Assembly (NCBI RefSeq): GCF_017654505.1 | Contig: NC_054541.1 | Location: 49,811,486-49,875,485 of the forward strand | Direction: 5' to 3' | From: Polyodon spathula | Taxonomy: Eukaryota > Chordata > Actinopteri > Acipenseriformes > Polyodontidae | DNA: 64,000 bases | Shown: positions 45,975-56,800 of the stretch, in pieces | Layout: every line of letters starts with the position of its first letter | Numbering within the stretch: position 1 is the first letter of the stretch | Translations under genes and position numbers: made by a program | The notes under the pieces: generated by a model | Told to the model about the DNA's origin: nothing | Seen by the model: only the letters and a program-made list of their open reading frames with translations | Database searches by the model: none

Positions 45975-47440
45975 GAGAAACTATTTTTAGCAACTTTTAA
46001 TATTAATGGTTGTAGAGATTTAAAAAAAAGTCCAATTATTTGACTTTATTAATCAAAAGCGGGTAGATCTTGTGTTTTTACAAGAGACTCACTGAGACAG
46101 CGCTAACCAGGCTCACTGGCTGTCTGAGTGTAAAGGGGATTGTATGTTAAGCCATGGCTCAAATCTCTGGGGGGGGGGGGGGGGGGGGGGGCTGTTTTAT
46201 TTTCTCCTGGACTGTGTGCGGAGATTTTATCAATTCATGATATTTTACCAGGTAAACTTGTAAGAGCGCACGTTAAACTTAGGGGGACTTTTACTGATCT
46301 TATTAATATTCATGCTCCTAATCTAGGGGGAGAGGATTTTATTTTTTAATAAATGATCGGAGGTATTGGGAAAGTGTGACCCGGCGCATTTACTCATGGT
46401 GGGGGGGTGGATTTTAATTGTACTTTGAATTTTAACCTTGACCGTAACCATGGGAACCCCATATCCAGTCTGTGAGGGAGCTGACTGCTGTTGTAAATAC
46501 ACACAGCTTAGTGGATGTTTGGAGAATTGCTCGTCCCAATGCTAAACAATACACTTGGATCAAATTACAATATAGTCAGATTTCTGGTGCAAGGTTAGAT
46601 TGCTTTTACACTGCTAGAATTCATATTAGTAAGTTTATTGGTTGCCAGTTTTCACCTTCATCATTATCTGATCACCACTTTGTGTCCACCACTGTTTCTT
46701 TACCCCCTGAAACTCCTGGTAAATCTTATTGGCATTTTAACATCAAACTCCTGCAAGATATTCAGTTTTGTAAAAACTTTAAATTTTTGGGGGCTAATTG
46801 GCAAAAACAGATGCACCGGTTTGACAGTTTGAGACAGTGGTGGGACATTGGTAAAATACAGATTAAAGTGTTTTGTAAACTACACACTCAGTATTCCACT
46901 AGGTGTGTGACAGCAGCAGCCAGTGAGCTAGAGAGAGAGATATGCTGGATGGCCAGAGCAGTGAGATGGCATGTCAGAGCCTGCGGGAAAGGAGGCAGTG
47001 CCTGGGCAGGCTGCTGGAGGAGAGGGTGCAAGGTTCGCTGCTCAGGGCCCGCTTCACTCAGCTCAGAGACATGGACGCCCCTACAGCCTTTTTCTTTGGC
47101 CTGGAGAAGAGGAAGCTGGAACAGAAACAGATCCACTGTCTGACTTGTACAAAGCTGAGGGCTGTGACCTGCTGGATATGGCACAATTACACTAGGGTCT
47201 CCGTAGACTGAGTGAGGAGGAGAGCAAGCAACTGGATTCCTCTCTTATTTTCCAAGAGTTTTCTAAAGCATTTACACAGAACTGGCGACCAGTGTCTCTG
47301 CTCTGTTGCGACTATAAGTTGTTTTCCAATGCTCTGGCTGTCCGGCTGCAGGGTTGCCTGGCATCGGTGGTGCACCAGGATCAGTCTTACTGTGTGCCTT
47401 ACAGTTTCATTCAACACATTTTCACAATTAACCATGAAAA
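45975..47440 (+). pseudogene. Tx1/L1-like LINE ORF2 remnant
   Basis: Pieces of an APE-type endonuclease are readable across several frames: FATFNINGCRDL, HAPNLGG, the GGDFNCTLNF-like region near 46400, and SLSDHHFVSTTVSL. Downstream come a linker region and FFGLEKRKLEQK, then a jump to a reverse transcriptase segment (NWRPVSLLCCDYKLFSNALA, DQSYCVPYSFIQ). The intervening and following RT parts are missing. Multiple stops, frameshifts and two expanded G-runs show that it is dead. Confidence 0.8.
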
Positions 47441-47869
47441 TAAAGCATAATAAACTTCAGATTTGTAGTAATTTTTATTTATATTAAAATCATATTTTGC
47501 AGAAAATACAAGAAACTTTCTCAACCCGATTGCTAAACATTCTTCTAAATACAATTAACCCATCTCCCAAAACATGCAATCATCAGCTTTATATCCTTAT
47601 ATATAATAATAATATATTTAATGCAGTTATATAGTAATAGATCAGAAGCACAACAATCATTAAATGTGTATTATAAATCCAATCAATCAATCACATTACT
47701 CATTCAATCACAGTTACAAATTTGATCAGCAACTCCTCTGTATAGTGACATCATCCCATGCACTACAGAGGGATTGTTAACCACCTCACTGCTAAGCCGG
47801 TTACACCCCTACCACTAGCCTACCCCTAACCCTTCCCCCTATCATACCCCTAGCCCTAGTCCTAGCCCT

Positions 47870-50016
47870 TGTGTGGTGTTCTGTGTGGTGATTGTGTGGT
47901 GGTGTGTGTGGTGTTGTGTGTGGTGATTGTGTGGTGTTGTGTGTGGTGATTGTGTGGTGGTGTGTGTGGTGATTGTGTGTGTGTGGTGGTGATTGTGTGG
48001 TGGTGTGTGGGATGACTGTGAGGTGACTGTGTGGTGGTGTGTGAGATGACTGTGTGAGATGGCTGTGTGTTGGTGTGTGAGATGACTGTGTGAGATGGCT
48101 GTGTGAGGTGATTGTGTGGTGGTGTGTGAGATGACTCTGTGAGGTGATTGTGTGGTGGTGTGTGAGATGACTGTGTGAGGTGGCTGTGTGGTGGTGTGTG
48201 AGATGACTGTGTGAGGTGACTGTGTGAGGTGATTGTGTGGTGGTGTGTGAGATGACTGTGAGGTGATTGTGTGGTGGTGTGTGAGATGACCGTGTGAGGT
48301 GATTGTGTGGTGGTGTGTGAGATGACTGTGTGAGGTGGCTGTGTGGTGGTGTGTGAGATGACTGTGTGAGGTGGCTGTGTGGTGGTGTGTGAGATGACTC
48401 TGTGAGATGGCTGTGTGGTGGTGTGTGAGATGACTGTGTGAGGTGATTGTGTGGTGGTGTGTGAGATGACTGTGAGGTGATTGTGTGGTGGTGTGTGAGA
48501 TGACTGTGTGAGGTGGCTGTTTGGTGGTGTGTGAGATGACTGTGTGAGGTGATTGTGTGGTGGTGTGTGAGGTGGCTGTGTGGTGGTGTGTGAGGTGGCT
48601 GTGTGGTGGTGTGTGAGATGACTGTGAGGTGATTGTGTGGTGGTGTGTGAGATGACTGTGTGAGGTGGCTGTGTGGTGGTGTGTGAGATGACTGTGTGAG
48701 GTGGCTGTGTGGTGGTGTGTGAGATGACTGTGTGAGGTGGCTGTGTGGTGGTGTGTGAGATGACTGTGTGAGGTGGTTGTGTGGTGGTGTGTGAGATGAC
48801 TGTGTGAGGTGGCTGTGTGGTGGTGTGTGAGATGACTGTGTGAGGTGATTGTGTGGTGGTGTGTGAGATGACTGTGTGTGAGATGACTGTGTGAGGTGAT
48901 TGTGTGGTGGTGTGTGAGATGACTGTGTGAGGTGGCTGTGTGAGGTGATTGTGTGGTGGTGTGTGAGATGACTGTGTGAGGTGGCTGTGTGGTGGTGTGT
49001 GAGATGACTGTGTGAGGTGGCTGTGTGGTGGTGTGTGAGATGACTGTGTGAGGTGATTGTGTGGTGGTGTGTGAGATGACTGTGTGAGGTGGCTGTGTGG
49101 TGGTGTGTGAGATGACTGTGTGAGGTGGCTGTGTGGTGGTGTGTGAGATGACTGTGTGAGGTGGCTGTGTGGTGGTGTGTGAGATGACTGTGTGAGGTGG
49201 CTGTGTGGTGGTGTGTGAGATGACTGTGTGAGGTGGCTGTGTGGTGGTGTGTGAGATGACTGTGTGAGGTGGCTGTGTGGTGGTGTGTGAGGTGATTGTG
49301 TGGTGGTGTGTAAGATGACTGAGGTGATTGTGTGGTGGTGTGTGAGATGACTGTGTGAGGTGATTGTGTGGTGGTGTGTGAGATGACTGTGTGAGGTGGC
49401 TGTGTGGTGGTGTGTGAGATGACTGTGTGAGGTGGCTGTGTGGTGGTGTGTGAGATGACTGTGTGAGGTGATTGTGTGGTGGTGTGTGAGATGACTGTGT
49501 GAGGTGATTGTGTGGTGGTGTGTAAGATGACTGAGGTGATTGTGTGGTGGTGTATGAGATGACTGTGTGAGGTGGCTGTGTGGTGGTGTGTGAGATGACT
49601 GTGTGAGGTGATTGTGTGGTGGTGTGTGAGATGACTGTGTGAGGTGGCTGTGTGGTGGTGTGTGAGATGACTGTGTGAGGTGGTGGTGTGTGGTGGTGTG
49701 TGAGATGACTGTGTGAGGTGGCTGTGTGGTGGTGTGTGAGATGACTGTGTGTGAGATGGCTGTGTGAGGTGATTGTGTGGTGGTGTGTGAGATGACTGTG
49801 TGAGGTGGCTGTGTGGTGGTGTGTGAGATGACTGTGTGAGGTGGCTGTGTGGTGGTGTGTGAGATGACTGTGTGAGGTGGCTGTGTGGTGGTGTGTGAGA
49901 TGACTGTGTGAGGTGGCTGTGTGGTGGTGTGTGAGATGACTGTGTGAGGTGGCTGTGTGGTGGTGTGTGAGATGACTGTTTGAGGTGGCTGTGTGGTGGT
50001 GTGTGAGATGACTGTA
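47870..50016. repeat. GT-rich minisatellite, basic unit 36 bp, nearly 60 copies
   Basis: Unit 'ggctgtgtggtggtgtgtga' plus 'gatgactgtgtgaggt' with ggct/gatt variants and shorter degenerate units at the left end. As 36 is a multiple of three, all three minus frames stay open for over 700 codons (Thr/His/Pro/Ser-rich). It lies downstream of the lectin gene. Confidence 0.97.
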
Positions 50017-50307
50017 GCGTGGTGTCCATGGTGACAATAGGTACAGTTTAAGTAGTTTGAGCAGCTCAGCTTCGGATAGCAGTTCTCTGGCCTCCAAACT
50101 ATATCAGACGACATCTCTTGTACAAGAACAGACACCCTACACACCACAGATTACCGTCTAATAAAACCCTTTGACTGAAATGTGCTGTACAGATTCCTCT
50201 AAATATTATTTAAAACCCATTGCCTTAAACATGCAGGGAGAAGCAGCCATCGACATCTGATCCTCACAATAAAACTATTCTGTGAGATATAAAAGTGAAT
50301 GATGATG

Positions 50308-50339
<32 letters not shown>

Positions 50340-50497
50340 TAATATAATAATAATAATAATAATAATATCTATTCAATGTAAAGCTAGTTCAGCATTCTAA
50401 TCGCATGTCTTGTATGACGCAATGATGCTAATGCGCAGTAAGCTTTTGTGTGCTTATTGGAGCAGTGTTCCCTGAGCACTGGCCAGGCTCCACTCTC
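50017..50497. other. 3' flank of the C-type lectin gene
   Basis: Probable 3' UTR. Contains an (ata/taa)n microsatellite at about 50300-50367. No gene seen. Confidence 0.4.
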
Positions 50498-50635
50498 TCA
50501 GGGCTTGGGGAACGCCTCCCCATCCTCCTCTCCCCCCTCCTCATCCTCCTGCTTGTGGAAAATCTTTCCGTCAATCTCTCTCCAGCTCAGCTTCAGGTCC
50601 TGTGATGGGGTGTGCCCTGAGAGGAGCCTTTGACT
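50498..50635 (-). CDS. C-type lectin last exon
   Basis: Acceptor 'ctcctgtttcag'. Reads SQRLLSGHTPSQDLKLSWRE, then IDGKIFHK and an acidic E/D/G-rich end with TGA at 50498-50500. Phase 0 in. Confidence 0.82.
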   Translation of the reverse strand, partial: SQRLLSGHTPSQDLKLSWREIDGKIFHKQEDEEGGEEDGEAFPKP

Positions 50636-50707
50636 CTGAAACAGGAGGAGCAGCAGACTCCATGTTGCAAGAACACAAGAAGAGGAAAGTCTGTGCAGAG
50701 CAGCCAG

Positions 50708-50761
<54 letters not shown>

Positions 50762-50767
50762 GACACA

Positions 50768-50810
<43 letters not shown>

Positions 50811-50816
50811 GACACA

Positions 50817-50867
<51 letters not shown>

Positions 50868-53800
50868 GACACAAACACAGACAGACACACATACAAAGAC
50901 ACTCACACAGACAAGACACAGACACAAACACTCACACGGCTCTGTGCTTGTGAGGTAGTGAAAATACAAACTTGAATCCCCTGCTTGAATCATTATTAGA
51001 GCCACTGTATAAATATAAGTTCAGGAGGAGAGACAGCCTCACTGCTTCGTCATTTCTCTCAAGAGATCCATTCACAGCCTCAGTGCTACGTCATTTCTCT
51101 GAAGAGATCCATTCACAGCCTCAGTGCTACGTCACTTCTCTCAGGAGATCCATTCACAGCCTCAGTGCTACGTCATTTCTCTCAAGAGATCCATTCACAG
51201 CCTCAGTGCTACGTCATTTCTCTCAAGAGATCCATTCACAGCCTCAGTGCTACGTCACTTCTCTCAGGAGATCCATTCACAGCCTCAGTGCTACGTCATT
51301 TCTCTCAAGAGATCCATTCACAGCCTCAGTGCTACGTCACTTCTCTCAGGAGATCCATTCAGAGCCTCAGTGCTATGTCACTTCTCTCAAGAGATCCATT
51401 CACAGCCTCAGTGCTACATCACTTCTCTCAGGAGATCCATTCACAGCCTCAGTGCTATGTCACTTCTCTCAGGAGATCCATTCACATCCTCAGTGCTACA
51501 TCACTTCTCAGGAGATCCATTCATAGCCTCAGTGCTGCGACACTTCTCTCAGAAGATCCATTCATAGCCTCAGTGCTGCGACACTTCTCTCAGAAGATCC
51601 ATTCACAGCCTCAGTGCTGTGTTACTTTTCTCAGGAGATCCATTCACAGCCTCAGTGCTACGTCATTTCTCTGAAGAGATCCATTCACAGCCTCAGTGCT
51701 ACGTCACTTCTCTCAGGAGATCCATTCACAGCCTCAGTGCTACGTCACTTCTCTCAAGAGATCCATTCACAGCCTCAGTGCTACGTCATTTCTCTCAGGA
51801 GATCCATTCACAGCCTCAGTGCTACGTCACTTCTCTCAGGAGATCCATTCACAGCCTCAGTGCTACGTCACTTCTCTCAGGAGATCCATTCACAGCCTCA
51901 GTGCTACGTCACTTCTCTCAAGAGATCCATTCACAGCCTCAGTGCTACATCACTTCTCTCAGGAGATCCATTCACAGCCTCAGTGCTATGTCACTTCTCT
52001 CAGGAGATCCATTCACATCCTCAGTGCTACATCACTTCTCAGGAGATCCATTCATAGCCTCAGTGCTGCGACACTTCTCTCAGAAGATCCATTCATAGCC
52101 TCAGTGCTGCGACACTTCTCTCAGAAGATCCATTCACAGCCTCAGTGCTGTGTCACTTTTCTCAGGAGATCCATTCACAGCCTCAGTGATGTGTCACTTC
52201 TCAGGAGATCCATTCATAGCCTCAGTGCTACGTCATTTCTCTCAAGAGATCCATTCACAGCCTCACTGCTACGTCATTTCTCTCAAGAGATCCATTCACA
52301 GCCTCACTGCTACGTCATTTCTCTCAGGAGATCCATTCACAGCCTCAGTGCTACGTCATTTCTCTCAAGAGATCCATTCACAGCCTCACTGCTATGTCAT
52401 TTCTCTCAGGAGTTCCATTCATAGCCTCAGTGCTACGTCATTTCTCTCAAGAGATCCATTCACAGCCTCAGTGCTGTGTCACTTCTCTCAGGAGATCCAT
52501 TCACAGCCTCAGTGCTACATCATTTCTTTCAGGAGATCCATTCACAGTCTCAGTGCTACGTCACTTCTCTCAGGAGTTCCATTCACAGCCTCAGTGCTAC
52601 ATCACTTCTCTCAAGAGATCCATTCACAGCCTCAGTGCTACGTCACTTCTCTCAGGAGTTCCATTCACAGCCTCAGTGCTACGTCATTTCTCTCAAGAGA
52701 TCCATTCACAGCCTCAGTGCTACGTCACTTCTCTCAAGAGATCCATTCACAGTCTCAGTGCTACGTCACTTCTCTCAAGAGATCCATTCACAGCCTCAGT
52801 GCTACGTCATTTCTCTCAGGAGATCCATTCACAGTCTCAGTGCTATGACACTTCTCTCAGGAGATCCATTCATAGCCTCAGTGCTACGTCACTTCTCTCA
52901 GGAGATCCATTCACAGCCTCAGTGCTACGTCACTTCTCTCAGGAGATCCATTCACAGCCTCAGTGCTACGTCATTTCTCTCAAGAGATCCATTCACAGCC
53001 TCAGTGCTACGTCACTTCTCTCAGGAGATCCATTCACAGCCTCAGTGCTACGTCACTTCTCTCAGGAGATCCATTCACAGCATCAGTGCTACGTCACTTC
53101 TCAGGAGATCCATTCACAGCCTCAGTGCTACGTCACTTCTCTCAGAAGATCCATTCACAGCCTCAGTGCTATGTCACTTCTCTCAGGAGATCCATTCACA
53201 GCCTCAGTGCTATGTCACTTCTCTCAGGAGATCCATTCACAGCCTCACTGCTACGTCATTTCCCTCAGGAGATCCATTCACAGCCTCAGTGCTATGTCAT
53301 TTCTCTCAGGAGATCCATTCACAGCCTCAGTGCTACGTCACTTCTCTCAAGAGATCCATTCACAGCCTCAGTGCTACGTCACTTCTCTCAGGAGATCCAT
53401 TCACAGCATCAGTGCTACGTCACTTCTCAGGAGATCCATTCACAGCCTCAGTGCTACGTCACTTCTCTCAGGAGATCCATTCACAGCCTCAGTGCTATGT
53501 CACTTCTCTCAGGAGATCCATTCACAGCCTCAGTGCTACGTCACTTCTCTCAGGAGATCCATTCACAGCCTCAGTGCTATGTCATTTCTCTCAGGAGATC
53601 CATTCACAGCCTCAGTGCTACGTCATTTCTCTCAAGAGATCCATTCACAGCCTCAGTGCTACGTCATTTCTCTCAGGAGATCCATTCACAGCCTCAGTGC
53701 TATGTCATTTCTCTCAAGAGATCCATTCACAGCCTCACTGCTATGTCATTTCTCTCAGGAGATCCATTCACAGCCTCAGTGCTACGTCATTTCTCTCAAG

Positions 53801-56800
53801 AGATCCATTCACAGCCTCAGTGCTATGTCACTTCTCTCAGGAGATCCATTCACAGCCTCAGTGCTACATCACTTCTCTCAGGAGATCCATTCACAGCCTC
53901 AGTGCTGTGTCACTTCTCTTAGGAGATCCATGCACAGTATATGCTTGTGTGGGGTCTCCATTCCACATTGCATTTACAAATCTGCTAATTAAAATCATGT
54001 TTCATTAAATATTGTGTCACGTGTCTTGATCTCCTGAATAAATAATCATCAATAGAGAAGCTTTCTGAACATAAACTAGACAGTCTGAATCGAATATCAT
54101 GAAGAGGAAGTGCCCCTTACCTCAGCTAAAACGGCATCTCTGATTTGCGGGGAGTCAGGATCACGTCCCTTTGGTACTGTTATATAAATCCTCACCACCC
54201 TCCTTTCCCCTGTGTTGACAAACCCAACCATTCACATGCAATGGATTAGAAAGGGTGCAGGCTACTGTGACTCTGTCACTATATACAAAACAGGGCTGAC
54301 TGCAGCTCACACCCCTGCTTCATCTGTGTCCTTTTTGCTGTTAGCTGTGAATCCCACTGAACTGAACTGAACTGGCTGCAGTCAATAGCATGCCTCTGTG
54401 CTATACAGTGCCCTGCTTCACACTGCAGTGTAGATACAGCCAAGAAGAAGTATTTGTTCCAATTAGGCACTTCGAGATCTGCAGAAGAGGGTCTCTTGGT
54501 AATTCCAAGAACCCGATAAGGAAAACCTACGGAACAAGCTCCTCCGCTTTGGAACTCCTGCTGGGTCTGATTTAATAGAATAATAATAATCATAATAATC
54601 ATAATCTCATAATCATAAGTCTCCTTGTCTTTCCTTTCATTGAAAGGGCTCAGTGCAGTTAGTGACTGGGTTCTACACATCAGAGAATCCATTTGTAATG
54701 GATCTCCTCCCAGAAGCTTATGAGTTAACAATCCTGACATCAGCATGAGACCCAGAGTAAATACTGTAGTGATCTCGGATTTCTACACAGTACCAATTAT
54801 ATACCAATTACCTCTGGAACAGAGAAAGTAGACTCTCTCTGTGCAGCTCCTATCATCCCAGAAGCCCGGGGCTCTTCCTGGTGCGTTCCCATTCATGCTG
54901 ACACAGGCGTCCTGTGCATTCTGGAGGTCTGGTTCACCACTATCCCAGCTCTGGAATGAAGAGGGGTCTCCATTAGACCACTTCCATCGCTGTGAGCTGT
55001 TCTCTCTATACAAACCGATCCAGACAGCCTCATCTGCTCTGAATATAACAGTGAGCATATTGAGAGCCTCCTGCTCCTCCGGACTGCGTATGCTGGCCAG
55101 CTCGGAGCCCTCATCTCTACAGTGCTGCTGGGCATCAGTCCAGGACTTCAATTCCTTTACCAAATAATATCCCTTCAGGGCAGAGCTGGCTCTCTCTGAC
55201 ACTAAAGAGAAAACAGAGTATAGTGAAGGTGGGGGATACCCTCTCATAAATACTGCTCTTAATCATTACAGTGTTTTTACTTTAGAAATATGTGCTACAG
55301 TATTTGCACTGGATAATATCTGCACACAAGAGAACTGCTGACTTGGTTGATTTCTCCTATTTGATTTATAACATATTTGTACCCCAGCTATGCATTCTAC
55401 AGCTATACATTACAGTGTATTACACTTATTGCATTGTGTACAGTAGCCTGTTGCTGGCATATCATTATTGTCACTATCATTGTGAGTGTTTTGTTGTATT
55501 TCTTTGTAACATATTGAATGTTGTATCTTTATATAAATACAAATAAGCCTAATTTCTGATCTTGCTCGGCTGCTAGTAATCTGTGATTTTTTATTTTATT
55601 AATGTAATAAAAGGATTTGATATTTTCCTGGATGATGTTCAAAGTAACAAACTAGTATTCCTTGGTGTGAAATTCACAGAATTGTAGAATATTATTATTA
55701 TTTCTCTCCCCTGTGCTGTTAAAACATAAAGCCCTTTACATTATACCACGTCAGTGATGCGTGAAGTACAGCACTCACACAGCCAGCACAACTGACAACT
55801 CTGGAGGAACACACAGACCAATAGACCTGCATAACCCATAACCCATTATCATCCCACCAGCAGAGGTCAGCAGTGCATCACACAGCACTGCCTGTAACAT
55901 CTGTGAAAGGGTCAGACTGAGGCAGGTAGAGTGGCGAGCCTGGTGTTCGTGAATGGGAGTGAAGCATAGCAATGACCCTGGGAATGGGAACTTTCTGTCA
56001 CTGCTGGAGCCACAGCAGGACAGCTTAGAGGAGCCAGCACCTGCACCAGCCCTCCTCTTTCAATAGGATTTACTGAAGAGCAGAGAGCAGCTTACAGACA
56101 GGTAGAACAGGAGGATAGGGAGTGGAAAGAGAGGGTCCTTACAGACAGGGGTAGAACAGGAGGATAGGGAGTGGAAAGACAGGGTCCTTACAGACAGGGG
56201 TAGAACAGGAGGATAGGGAGTGGAAAGAGAGGGTCCTTACAGACAGGGGTAGAACAGGAGGGTAGGGAGTGGAAAGACAGGGTCCTTACAGACAGGGGTA
56301 GAACAGGAGGATAGGGAGTGGAAAGAGAGGGTCCTTACAGAGGGGTAGAACAGGAGGATAGGGAGTGGAAAGACAGGGTCCTTACAGACAGGGGTAGAAC
56401 AGGAGGATAGGGAGTGGAAAGAGAGGGTCCTTACAGACAGGGGTAGAACAGGAGGGTAGGGAGTGGAAAGAGAGGGTCCTTACAGACAGGGGTAGAACAG
56501 GAGGATAGGGAGTGGAAAGACAGGGTCCTTACAGACAGGGGTAGAACAGGAGGATAGGGAGTGGAAAGACAGGGTCCTTACAGACAGGGGTAGAACAGGA
56601 GGATAGGGAGTGGAAAGACAGGGTCCTTACAGACAGGGGTAGAACAGGAGGGTAGGGAGTGGAAAGACAGGGTCCTTACAGACAGGGGTAGAACAGGAGG
56701 ATAGGGAGTGGAAAGACAGGGTCCTTACAGACAGGGGTAGAACAGGAGGATAGGGAGTGGAAAGACAGGGTCCTTACAGACAGGGGTAGAACAGGAGGAT

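Noticed and set aside
47801..50147. Three overlapping minus-strand frames of over 700 codons
   Set aside because: They come from a 36-bp repeat open in every minus frame; the His/Thr/Pro-rich strings merely restate the repeat.
50602..50958. Plus-strand Thr/His-repeat frames
   Set aside because: They are translation of a (CA)n microsatellite next to the last lectin exon, which lies on the other strand.
50972..53992. Several plus-strand frames of 150-530 codons with repeated Ser/Phe/His strings
   Set aside because: These are frame rotation of the 41-bp minisatellite inside a lectin intron, on the wrong strand for the gene.
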